Positions 45,399-56,500 of a stretch of 64,000 bases of DNA are shown one piece after another. The DNA comes from Cladopsammia gracilis (taxonomy: Eukaryota; Cnidaria; Anthozoa; Scleractinia; Dendrophylliidae): the NCBI GenBank assembly GCA_022457155.1, contig JAJGOT010000355.1:28501-92500 (forward strand). The letters are read 5' to 3'. The position numbers were made by a program, and so were the translations under genes. How positions within the stretch are numbered: the first letter of the stretch is position 1; every line of letters starts with the position of its first letter. The notes below the pieces were generated by a model that saw only the letters and a list, made by a program, of their open reading frames with translations, was not told the origin of the DNA and searched no databases.

Positions 45399-46907
45399 AT
45401 GGCAGACGATGTGGAAACGTTTTTAAAGTTTGTGTTAGAGAGATCGGAGGAAATAGGCTTACTTCAAGAACACCAAGATGTTTCTGAGAACTTTCTTAGT
45501 ACACTGCTAACACATGTGGATTTACTTGGAAAGACAGTGCAATTTTTGCATGAAATTGGAAACATTTCTTTACTGGATCCGGACGATTCCAAGAAATGGA
45601 AAGATTTAGAGAAAGTTTACTCGGAAATTGAAAAGGAGTTTGTTAGTCTGTATAATCACTATCATCACGAATCCACTCTCACTAAATTATGCGAGTTACC
45701 ATTGTCAGTTGTGGACACAAAACGGCCTGGCAGGCCTAGTTACTGTATTCCAAAGGAGGTCTTGGTAGAATTACGTGGGCTGAATTTCTCCTGGTGCAAG
45801 ATCTCTCAAATGTTTGGAGTGTCAAGGTGGACTGTTATGCGCCGCGTCCAAGAGTATGATCTGACTGGTTTGCAGCAGTTTTCCAATATTTCAGACGACA
45901 GAATTGATGATATAATCAGGGACTATATGTCACGTCACGGTTCCACCACTGGTGAGCCACTTATGTCAGGCTACTTTAGGTCACTGGGTTTGCATATTCA
46001 GAGAAGTAGAATAAGAGCTGCAATAAATAGAGTGGACCCCCGTAATACTGCCTTAAGATGGGGTGCTCTGGTATCAAGGAGGAGATACTTTGTACCATGG
46101 CCAAATTCTCTGTGGCACATTGATGGACATCACTCTCTCATAAGATGGAAGTTTGTGATTCATGGTTGTTGTGATGGCAAATCTAGGAAAATAATGTTTT
46201 TGAGATGCAGCACCAATAACCTGGCAGAGACAGTCCTGGAACTTTTCAAGGATGCTATCAAGAACAATCGTGACTTATGGCCCTCGCGTATTCGTGTAGA
46301 TTATGGTGTGGAGAATGTTTTGATTTGTGATGAAATGGTTGCCTACCGGGGAGAGGGGCGGGGTAGTTTCATTGCTGGATCATCCTCAAGCAATCAACGC
46401 ATAGAGAGACTTTGGCGGGATGTATTTAGATGTGTCTGTCATTTCTTTTATTTTACCTTCTATGCAATGGAGCAAACAGCAATTCTGGATATTGAAAATC
46501 CCATTCACATGTTTGCATTACATTTAGTTTTTACTGCTAGAATCAACACCACTCTAGATGAATTTGCCACAATGTATAACAATCATAGACTTTCAACTGA
46601 ACATGGTTGGACTCCCAATCAGATATGGCTGAATGGAGTGCTAGATGAAAACAATCCATTAAATTCAAATGGTGGCCTGGATGATTCTGTTGTTGATCAA
46701 TTTTACGGTGAAGATCCCGAGGGTCCACATCCTCAACCAGATGATGAAGGCATTGTTGTTCCACCTGTCCAAATACCTCACCACGAAGAAATATCAGATT
46801 TTGTTCTTCATCACATTTCTGTTAACAGACCATCGAGTCAAGCTGGAATTGACATTTACACTACAGTTCTTTCACTGATTGTACAAAAACTTGAAGAATA
46901 TATGTGA
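45399..46907 (+). CDS. Integrase-like DDE transposase
   Basis: One uninterrupted 502-aa frame starting at a good ATG (GCGAAATGGCAG), 100 bp inside the left TIR. The N-terminal third is helical and acidic. A resolvase/IS-type helix-turn-helix follows (about 118-160, SWCKISQMFGVSRWTVMRR). The catalytic core resembles the rve integrase fold: D242 in LWHIDGHHSLIRW, D301 in RIRVDYGVENV and E336 in NQRIERLWRDV, with 34 residues between the last two. HGCCDGKSRKIMFLRCSTNN lies between the first two. A Pro/Asp/Glu-rich C-terminus completes it. Proteins of this type are common as uncharacterised 'integrase core' genes in corals and fish. The expected role is cutting and joining at the TIRs. No frameshift or stop, so activity is possible. 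AATAAA follows at 47297. Confidence 0.88.
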   Translation: MADDVETFLKFVLERSEEIGLLQEHQDVSENFLSTLLTHVDLLGKTVQFLHEIGNISLLDPDDSKKWKDLEKVYSEIEKEFVSLYNHYHHESTLTKLCELPLSVVDTKRPGRPSYCIPKEVLVELRGLNFSWCKISQMFGVSRWTVMRRVQEYDLTGLQQFSNISDDRIDDIIRDYMSRHGSTTGEPLMSGYFRSLGLHIQRSRIRAAINRVDPRNTALRWGALVSRRRYFVPWPNSLWHIDGHHSLIRWKFVIHGCCDGKSRKIMFLRCSTNNLAETVLELFKDAIKNNRDLWPSRIRVDYGVENVLICDEMVAYRGEGRGSFIAGSSSSNQRIERLWRDVFRCVCHFFYFTFYAMEQTAILDIENPIHMFALHLVFTARINTTLDEFATMYNNHRLSTEHGWTPNQIWLNGVLDENNPLNSNGGLDDSVVDQFYGEDPEGPHPQPDDEGIVVPPVQIPHHEEISDFVLHHISVNRPSSQAGIDIYTTVLSLIVQKLEEYM

Positions 46908-47845
46908 TTCACTAATCTCGAACTTTAACAATGTAAAGCCTGGTTTTGTTTCTATCAAATGGTCAGAAAAGGATGTACACATTCTAATGGAAAGAACAAT
47001 CGCGTTCAGAACTGCAGTATATGGATTAGTTAACATGAATATTGTTTGAAATTTTTGTAGTAAACAATTAACTGGCCTTGATCTCGAGGCTTTAAGTTGT
47101 GAACATTACATGAGGCCTGTATGTTTGCTATGAAATTGTAGTACCTGAAACATATTCCTCTCGACAGTCATTCTGTGACGATATGTGTTGATTTACTGTA
47201 ATTCGAGAGGTTGTTTTATAGATTATGTATGACTAGACACGTGACGAGTTCACGGGTGATTTTGTATGGCAATGTGACCGAGTTTGCGGATGATACAATA
47301 AATTAAGGATTACAATCAAAAGCTTGGCTTTATTGGATGCGCCATTCGATAACCATAACACATTCCTCTCTCTTTTTTTGAGAATGTTATTGCAAATACT
47401 TAGGGAAAGGATTTTTCATGAAATCCTTCTAATCAGTTTAGAACAATTAAACAGCAATAAAAAAAATCCCGCCTTTTTAAAATGTAAGCTTGAACATTTG
47501 CATGTTATCTTAATTTTTGACCCTCTCTCGTCTGATAAAATTAGTGCTTCAAATGGCCAAGATTTTTTGTTGCATTGTAGGGAACATGTCACATTCAACT
47601 AATTGATGGGAATGGTCTGTTAAGCCTCTGAATAGATTATTTATATTTTGAATCCAGCATATACTTGTGTGGCTTGCGCTAGATCCTAATTATGTCAGCC
47701 CAATATCTGAACTCACTTGAACATTAAGAGTGTTGACACAAAAACACCTCCGGAAACGTAAACTTTAATCTAATACATTAATAAAATATTAATAGACCAT
47801 AAATTTTAAGAGTCTATCTTGATAGTAAAGTTAAGTAATAACATA

Positions 47846-48138
47846 TAGAGCAGTTTTCGATTAGGTGGCGAAAATAATTTTGCGATTACATTTGTTTTGC
47901 ATTGCTATGCTTTGTGGTTAGCAAAAAAATATTGCACCACCTTCTTAACCAAACAGAAGTAAAACCAAAACCAACTGCGAGTTATGACTAATTAGCACAC
48001 GTTTTATTGAGCCAAGCACACTACATGTATTGCTTTGAGTTCTGAATGGTTTGTTGAGCTGCCTGTGTCTGTTGTGATTGGCCAAAAAATCACTCTGGGT
48101 TTTGTTTGATGATACCACTCAATCTAAAACCACTCTAG
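47846..48138. mobile_element. Diverged GAGCAGTTTT MITE nested in the transposon
   Basis: It aligns along its length with 30374-30658 (TAGAGCAGTTTTCGATTAGG, TTTTGCATTGCTATGCTTTG, AGAAGTAAAACCAAAACCAA), with many substitutions. The right end CACTCTA is decayed. Confidence 0.7.
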
Positions 48139-48830
48139 ACCATACTATCACAACATAATTTTAACAAAATTCAATGGCTAGGAAACGTTTGCAGCTATTT
48201 CCTAAAGTTGACTGACACTGGTTTTCAAACTGTTTATGTGAACAGATATTGAAAAACAACATAATTATGACTTCAATCAACTGAACTTGAACTAAACTAG
48301 ATTAAATGTAAAGCAGTAAAATATAATAACAAGCTAAGTAGCCTGGCTGTATTTAAAGAGTGAACACAATAATCCATCCATCCATCCATCTTGTAAATTT
48401 CAGGGTTAGGGAGGGTACTCCTTTATTTAAGCTCCATAGCTTAAAACCCTAAACCTATTTTTGACCTGACTTCAAAATCTACAAACTTTATTATGCCTTC
48501 AAAGACTAAAATCTACACAAACATTAACTGTTTTTATGGTCCAACCCTTGTAGTGGTTCAAAAAGTGTAAACATTGTAGGTTGAGCTCTAGATGGCACAA
48601 TCCCAACCAAAATGCTGAGTGGCACCCCACACCCACATCACTGGGGATTCAAATTGGTTCATGGCTACATTTAAAACCTAACCAACAATAATAACAGTAA
48701 CACTAACAATATTTTAATACTATTTGCAAGATAAATATACAAGAAGCACAAAATTTCCACAGGGCCCCGTAGTCTTGTTGCCCTAGTTTATGTTGTTTGG
48801 GATCCTGGGAGTTTTAAGGAGATACCATAG

Positions 48831-48850
48831 TCCCCCCCCCCCCCCCCCCC
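48831..48850. repeat. Poly-C homopolymer
   Basis: A run of about 20 C in the transposon centre; the exact length is uncertain. Confidence 0.7.
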
Positions 48851-49889
48851 ATCCTGTAAACAGGAAATGAAAAAGGCCCCAACGGTAACCTGCTCAACGT
48901 CAATTGTACCAGGGTGTTTTTTTTCTTCTGGTTTTGTCATTGCATAATTAAATGTCAAAGTCAAATCAAAGTGTTTTTGGATTCTCACAGTAAGTGGACT
49001 GATTGACAACAGAAATCAAGTCTGAAACAAGTGCGAAACTGTCCAATTTACAACTGCTTTTCAATTATGGCCATATACTGTACTGTAAGATCACCAACAA
49101 CTTTGAAATTGAAAAACTGGAACTGGAACAGTGGCTTCCGACAATGTAAAAAGTAATACAAAAACTTGAGGCGGATGACTAAATAGTTAGGCCTAATGTC
49201 CATATCATTTATTCATCCACCGCCACCCCCGAGTAAGCTTGCTCCCAGGCTACGAGCAATATGTTGGATATAATAATAGGAACACCTGAGTGCAGTGAGA
49301 GGTCATGAGACTTAAAATCACAGAACGTACCACAAGGCGAAAATATTGCGTCTCCAAGTACCCGTCATTACACACAATGCTATAATTATTGGACAGCTGC
49401 ACTTAAATGGGTTCCTTTGTTTGTGTGTGAATCTAACAGGAACTGCTGTCTTTTATTCACAAGAAAGGTTAAGCCTTTTTTTTTAAATTTTGTTATAGTG
49501 ATGATTACAGTCAAGTTTTCCACAAGCAGACCTCCTAGGGACCACATTAGAAGAGATGTCCATTTATGGGAAGTTAAAAATGTAGTGTTTCTTCATGTAT
49601 TTGGTATTATCCAATACCCCACAATAAACTTTGTTTTAGAGGGCCATTTCGCATAAACAATTGTTTTCATTTTGTTTTTACTTGGGAACACTTGGGAGAG
49701 CATTTAGGAATTTCTTTCTTTGGTAAATTGGTCAAATTTGGTTATTACTGGTGATGTACAACAGGTACTACCACTAATGTATGTCTTTTCACCCCCACAT
49801 TATTAGTACTTATCTGCTGTAATCTTCACATTTCAATATTTCAAAATTTCAAAATACAATGTAACTTGTTAAACTTAGAAAATGCAATA

Positions 49890-52634
49890 TTAAACTGTTC
49901 CAAAATGAGTAGATGCAAATGCAACATCATACACCTGAAAAATGCTGTCTTCCTCTGGCAGTGGGGATGTTAAGGTGCCAATGGGCAGAACTAAAACATT
50001 ACTACAGGTGTGTGCTGTTGGTAAGTACTCGTAAGGAATGTGCTCTGATGACTCTCCAACCTGTTAAAAAATTAGTATTAAATGCTTTTTCAGTGGCTGC
50101 TGATAAATGAGAAAATAACTATAAATTATGATATATATCATTGTTGTATTTCAATTTTATCATTGGTTCAATTTTTATTTTCTTTTGTTTCATACTCATC
50201 ATCATACATTTCAATAATGTCACAAAAACAAGCGAAAATAAAAACAGAACCAGAGATAAAATTGAACCACAAAATATACACTGCAGTCAAACCTTCCTTT
50301 GCAGCCACCTCTCATGTGTTGATATTAAATTTAAATATTAAAGAATCAATCTATGATCAAGCAACTGCCTCATGATGTCTCAAAACAAAGCTGAATCTTA
50401 TTCAATTTGAAACATGAGCCAAGGTCAAGTTGTTCACTGAAGCAGAAATGTCACGCAACTTTGGATTCAAGGTCAGAAAATTGGTGTGCAAACGAATAAA
50501 TCATTCACCTTTTATGTTAATTCATGCCTGGACATGGACTGGGTAACTCACTTTGGATAACCTCAATGCCCAGTCTTTTGTATCAGTGTTTTGGGTATCC
50601 GTACGGGGGTACCCATTTTACTGTTGTGTTATTTATTCGTGCCTTTCTAAGATTTCTATAAAGGGAGTTGTACAGAAAATTAATATTAATCTTGGACCCA
50701 TGAAATCCAAGACTTAGCCCTCAAATTTTGGGATCCACCCTCCTCCCAATGGCTGCAACACTGTATTCTGGTGCTTGAGATGCAAGTGGGAAAACATTGA
50801 GAACATTAATATCATTCCCACATTCAATACGCCATAGTTAAAAAAAATATAAAGCACTACATGTATGTTTAGTATTTTAATGGCACACCTTAGGTTCTTC
50901 TTGAGACACAAATGTGATCGACGGGTGCAGGGCAAATCCGAGTACTGGTTCCTCTGAAGCTCCAGTGACAAATACCAAAATAGAACTTAAAGTTATTGGC
51001 TCTCTCCGCCCACTAGCAACTTGTCGCACATATTTAACAAACAAAGCATAAACTTTCTTTTCTTTGACAATTGCTGTGGATCCCTCTTGAGAGAATTTGG
51101 GGGCCAACAAGTTGAGGACCATTCTTGCAACCAGCGTGTGGTTTCCTGGTCTAAGCAAGTGAAGTAAAATTGGAACCTCTTGAATGACTTCTGCTAGTCC
51201 AAATACATCCAATCCTCGCTGTATATTGGCAATGCAACTTTCTGTTGATGATTTGGCCAGTTTCTCAATGATATCAATTGGCATGAAAGTTGGTAATTGT
51301 CCATTTTGCAGAAGTGCAATGCCCAACATTATGCCTACGTAGTAATAGTCATTTGACAAGAATTCCCGGAGTCCATTGTCAAAGTACTTTACTTTTATAG
51401 CAGCATTCATGAGGCGAATCCATTCTTTCCTCGGTCCACCAAGATCCTTCGCTTTCTCTCCCATGAAATCAACTTCAAAAGTGATGGTGAAATTATCTAT
51501 GCATGCCAGCTCTGCAAATGTGGTATTCAAAATGTCAAGTCTATCTATGCAGATATAATTGGTATTTCCTTCTTGTATTTCAGATTGGCTTGTGACATCT
51601 AACTCTCGTCCTCGAATAAGTTTTTTCTGCAAGAAGCGCAAAATTTCCACAGGATCATTCAACCCTTGATTGTGAATTTCACTCACCAGCTGCTTTGCTG
51701 TTGGCACTAGATCAGCAGATGTACGTCCACTTGTAGCCTCCAACAGATGCTGAACTGGCTGGTTTTCAATCACATCACAACTCTGAATTTCTCCTTCCAC
51801 TTTCTCATATACAGCTGCTGCTCCATCTGGTTTAATTTCCTCTTCAACTGGAGATGAGACATCAGTTGAACTGGCATTTGCTGTGCCAGAAAGCTCATGG
51901 TTTGCAGGCTTTGGATCACATGTGCTGTCGAATGCTGATTTCAGTAAATCGTCATCACTTTCCATTTCTCCGTTGTACACAAACTCGAATCCTTGTTTGA
52001 CTTTAACATACAGCAATCCCTGGCCTGCCATCTTTTTTACTACTGCATAATTGTACTCAGTCCCAGGCCCCAATTGAAGCGTAGAAATTGCCTTGTGCCT
52101 AACCTTCACGAAGTCAAAATCATTTGAGCCCAGCAGCGGAAATTTGGCCTTCAACGATTCTTTTATTGCATTTCGGATTGTGTTTTCGTCATCACCTTCT
52201 TCCCACAACAACATACCGCTAGCAATTATTGAATCCCATTTCAGATAGCGAACTTCTTCCAGGCCATCGGCCTCCAGGCATCGCAGCAGAGCAAATTCCA
52301 TTGCTTTTTTTTCTTTTTTTGCCTTAGCTTTAGCTGGCTTGCCACGCTGATAGGGACCGTCCGCGGCTCTCAACCGTTCCTGCCTATTTAGTCGTCGACA
52401 TAAACCTGATGAACTGCTTTCTCTTAGCATCCCCTGAGCTCGTCTAAGCGTGTCCTGCAAAGTTCGCGTTGTCAACACTGAGGAATTCGATGCAATGGCA
52501 GAATCAGCAACATTTGCAACGCTGTTAGTGTTTGCAGCAGTGCTGGGAGCAGTGTTGGCGCTGTTTGGGGAGACAAGAAGTCTTGACGCTTCGCTGAGCA
52601 AAGAAGAAACCCTCCCTTTGATTTCTTCGTCCAT
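49890..52634 (-). CDS. HECT-domain E3 ubiquitin ligase carried by the transposon
   Basis: Two minus-strand exons: 50889-52634 and 49890-50060, joined in phase 0 (donor AAG|gtgtgc, acceptor tttaacag), giving 638 aa. The N-terminal half is low-complexity Ala/Ser/Asn with a basic patch (KPAKAKAKKEKKAMEF), then a conserved-looking block (FDFVKVRHKAISTLQLGPG). The HECT domain fills about 370-638: VDFMGEKAKDLGGPRKEW, YYVGIMLGIALLQNGQLPTF, and in exon 2 the C-lobe with YLPTAHTCSNVLVLP; catalytic Cys is C601 (codon 50004-50006). The C-terminus FASTHFGTV is the usual HECT ending. It resembles the G2E3-like HECT proteins of fish and cnidarians. The first ATG lies about 50 bp inside the right TIR. Why a transposon carries a ligase is not known to me; it might modify host repair or the transposase. 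No inactivating change was seen. Confidence 0.88.
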
Positions 52635-52682
52635 TTTCAAAGCCCGCCAAAACAAAATGGCCGTCTTCTCTTCTGGCCGTCT

Positions 52683-53067
52683 CAGCTCGAAAGCGAGGCT
52701 ATACTCTGGCCGAGCTCGCCCCAGGAAGATTAAATGAAATTTACCGTGGATTAAATGAAAATTGAAAGAAGATTAAATAAACTTGGAAGTTCAAACGAAA
52801 TTTATCATCGAAGTTTAAACGACATTTGAACGAAGTTTAAATGCATTTTAAACAAAGTTTAAATAAGAAAACTGAAAGTTTACATATAATTTTAAATAAA
52901 GATTAAATGAAATTTAGTATAAAAGTTTAAATATACAGATAACAAAGTTTAAATTTACAGATAAGCAAGTTTAAATTTACAGATAAAAGTTTAAATTTAC
53001 AGATAACAAAGTTTAAATCAAATATATTTCAACAAGGATTAAATATTGCTACATATAGGCAGGCATA
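52683..53067 (-). repeat. Right terminal inverted repeat
   Basis: 385 bp, reverse complement of the left TIR but with four instead of six TTATCTGTAAATTTAAACTT-type units. The inner edge again carries the GC-rich GGCGAGCTCGGCCAGAGTAT block, now facing the HECT gene. Confidence 0.92.
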
Positions 53068-53554
53068 TTTGACACATCTATAATTATATTCCTTCATCCC
53101 AAAACAAAAATTGGTGAGAGCAAAATTCCATGCTTTTGCCTCGTTGAAACATTGTACACGCTACGAAAACTCAATTGCTCGATCAGTAAAGCTTTTTGTT
53201 ATGTACACCAAAATTTCTGCATGTCCTCGTGAAAGCTGTTTTTTGTGTTGGTTTTCCAGTTGCTAAAGCTCTTCCCACGTGGAACACCAAAGCAACCATG
53301 TGAATTTACACGTTAAATTTCGCCGCTTTTGATTGGCTCACTTCTAACCTTCTAGTCCCTCGTGATTTTTTCTTTTGTCTTTCAACCAATCAGATCGTTC
53401 AAATTGGCGTGTGATTTCCATGACGTTTGGGCGCGTGACATATATCTTGTTTTCGTTTTGATAATATTTACAATCCTCGTACAGCACATGCAGGGAAAAA
53501 ATTTTCTCGTGAATTTCGTTTCTGGCTCGCGAAATATTCACTTAAAGAAAGGCC
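53068..53554 (+). promoter_or_regulatory. MXD promoter region with E-box and CCAAT boxes
   Basis: The 487 bp between the transposon end and the MXD start hold a perfect MYC/MAX/MXD-type E-box CACGTG (53276-53281), ATTGG at 53332-53336 and CCAAT at 53386-53390. E-boxes are the binding site of this very family, so feedback control is possible but unproven. Confidence 0.5.
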
Positions 53555-56500
53555 ATGAATATCGAGCAGCTTCTGGAAGCTGCTAAAATCATCGAACAAA
53601 GGGATGAAGGTATGTTTCGTTCGTTTCTTTGCGAAAATTTCGTGGCACATGTCGCTCTCACGCCCCGCTAATATCCTCTTTCCGCCCCAAACTACAGCAA
53701 AGAAGCGAAGCCAGGCGTCTGTCAAACGGGATAGAAAGCCAACGAAACGTTCTCCGAGCTACAGGTAAGACTCACGACATTTTTTCTGAACTTCTCGGAG
53801 TAAAAATACTCGTCCCGCGCTTTTTGCCACGTTGCATGCGTTGCGTTGAAAATTTTGCGCTCGAATTATGGCGCCCAGTGTTTTGTTCAGTGTACTTTAT
53901 GTACACAGCAGATGCGAAGTACTTTAACGGCCTTTTCAACCTTCGGTAGCACCATGAATACCTTTCAAGACTTGTTTCGGTGCGGAAAAGAACATGAAAT
54001 TAACAAGTGTTGTCAGTTCTTGTTCTACACGGGGCTGAAATTGATTTTGTGAAATAGGCATCCTCCTTCCCTTTGCGAAAGCGCTTCGGCGAGCAGTTTT
54101 CGCTCCCCGGGTATTCCCCGAGACAGCGTGGGCTGTTCGTTTCGGTCTAAAAACTCCATTTTGACAGTTTGTTGTACCTGTAAACCCTCTGCAATGTCCG
54201 TAAAGTGTGGGTCTGGAGTTTCGTGAGGAATACCACTCGCAGCTTTGCTTTCCGTCCCTTGACGCTTCATGTATGTTTTATAAACACGGCTTGCCCTCGA
54301 GAGCTAGAAATGTATCTGTCATGCTCTATGCAGGTAACAAAGAAGTTTATTCCGGGTTTTTCTGAATAATATCCGCTAGGAGAGTACCTTTCTAGTCTTT
54401 TTTTAGACGGTTCGTTGACTAATGACAATCTTTTTGTTTCTACACCTCTTTACTTTCTATACTACCTACTGTCAACGCTACCAGCCGTACGACCCATAAT
54501 CAGTTGGAGAAAAACCGGTAAGTACACAAGACCAGCCACATCACCTAGAACAAGTTTTAGTCAGCGTTCAGTTTGATTCGGAAGGGATAGCCTTCCAAAG
54601 GGAAAAATATGTTATATTTTTTGTTAATGTGTGTTTCGGTAGGGGTTTCCTCTCGACAAATGTTTCGCTGCTTTGCCACGTGGCCCATCAAAACAACAGA
54701 ATGCACGTGCGAAATACATACCAAATTGAATACGTATGTACGCGTTAAACGAAATGGTTTCTTAATTTTTTCCAAACGACAATTCTGATCTTGCATATGT
54801 CGAGTTGCTAAGGAAGGAATAAATTTTAATTTTGTAAAAGGGACTCTATTAGTGTAATGTATGTTTTGAGTCAGCTCCAGATGGTTTGCACGGATTTGGG
54901 CGCCAAAATTTATCGTGCGTGGTTAGTAATTTTCCGTGGATGTTATTTTGGTGCAGTGCAATTATTTTGCCCGGTACCAGTCAAGGGAATTTTCCGGCTA
55001 TATCGTCAGCCAGATAAGACAATCAATTTAGAGACCACAGTCTGTTTCTAAGCTTCAATTTGAAAGGAAAATTGTGTTTACGGTTTATACGTTAGGATTA
55101 GGCCTTTTGTATAATTATAAACTGGAGAAGCTCGCTACCCTATCTTTGCCCAAAATCACGCCATCCCACTCTTGAAGAAAAAAAAATTAAAATCTGTCTG
55201 AATGCAAGTCTTCGTGGGTGGATCGAGTTCCAAGGCATTGTTTTCAAACCCAATAGCAGGTTTCATTAGCCTCAATGATAAAATATTATGGTTGATATAA
55301 TTCGTTTCTGTTTCTTTCTATTTCCTTTGTCAGACGAGCTCATCTAAGAGATTGCCTAGAATTACTAAAAGATTTGGTTCCGTCGCCACCTGAACATCAG
55401 AAAGCTACCACTTTAGCATTACTACAGAGCGCCCAGCAATATATTCAGGTAAACATGACACTTCATTTTTTCTTATTCTTTATAATGACCGTGATACTAA
55501 AACCATGCTATAATTTTCAACTTGTAACTTTGTATATTTGGATACTAATGAAATGGCAAAACGTTGAGGCCCTAAGCAAGCAATTTGAGAATGCCACAGG
55601 TTTGTCAAATGCAAATCTAGTAATGTTTTGAGCCCATGAATCAAAAGTGTTGAAGCAGATGTTTTTTGGTAGTGGGTAAGCCAAAACTTGTTTTCAAGAA
55701 AAAAAAAGATATATGGTTAAGTAAAAGCAGCTTTGTCCTTTGGTACACATGCCAAATTATTTCAAAATGGTTTCTTCAGCATTTGAAATAAAAATAATTT
55801 TCTTCAGGCCTGATCTGTTTACCAATAAGAATATAATTTAAGAAAGCTATATGTGGACAGTTTTTATGCAAATGGTAATGAGCCTTTCATATCTCCCTTT
55901 AAAATGAAATAAATTTCAAGCCAAAGTTTAACACATGAAAAATATTTTCCCTGCATTGTCATACAGCAAAAAAAAACTGTTAAATTTTCCTGCAGAAAAG
56001 AATTTAGAAACAGAGCCTTTTTCGAGAAGAGTTTTGACTATTATTGTGAAATGGCTTTGGCTATAAATTTTAATTACTGTAACACAACTTGTCTTTTCTA
56101 AATTATTCCCAAGCCTGTGTTTATAAGAACTTTGTATTAGAAAAGAAAGCCACAGGCAGTGTACAAAAAGCCTTGCATCATGTTACTGTAAAATAAGTCT
56201 ACGAGGAAATATCCATAGTACTGTTTACTTCTAAGGAAATAAAAATTCATGTGTGTTTGAATGTGTATTATACACATGTGTGTATGTGCATCTAACCCAA
56301 TCTAACCCTTGAAAAAAGGAACTAACCTGGCAAAATGCAATTATTTTGACCTTATTATACATGTTAGGATTCTAACAGGTCAAGAAATAATATTATTGTA
56401 TGCACATTTTTCCTGAAATTAAGATATCTTCATGTGAACTCTGCTATTACCATCTACAATGTGTAGCTTGAGTGTTTGCATGTAGTGGTTGAGCCATTAA

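Larger units (their letters stand above)
46908..49889. other. Central noncoding part of the transposon
   Basis: About 3 kb without a supported gene between the convergent 3' ends. It holds AATAAA for the transposase (47297-47302), a nested diverged MITE (47846-48138), a short TCCA repeat (48372-48391) and a poly-C run (48831-48850). Minus-strand AATAAA hexamers at 49452-49457 and 49208-49213 could end the HECT transcript. Confidence 0.6.
44873..53067. mobile_element. 8.2-kb DNA transposon with long TIRs, carrying integrase-like transposase and HECT E3 ligase
   Basis: The two ends are inverted copies of each other: 427 bp at left (44873-45299) and 385 bp at right (52683-53067), both starting TATGCCTGCCTATATGTAGC. 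Base by base they agree except for two extra 20-22-nt units at left. Two intact genes point inward: a DDE integrase-like transposase (45399-46907, plus) and a HECT ligase (49890-52634, minus). The centre holds an old MITE copy. No clear target-site duplication is visible (left flank CCCGGG, right flank TTTGAC), unless it is only TA, which cannot be told apart from the TIR's own first two bases. TA-starting ends and an IS3-like integrase recall the IS3EU group as I remember it; that placement is tentative. Confidence 0.88.

Noticed and set aside
45399..46907. Retroviral or Gypsy-type integrase remnant
   Set aside because: No reverse transcriptase, protease or LTRs nearby; the flanking repeats are inverted, and the frame is complete with its own start.
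52635..52655. HECT start at 52655
   Set aside because: That codon is TTG; the first ATG is at 52634 with a good context (AAAATGG).
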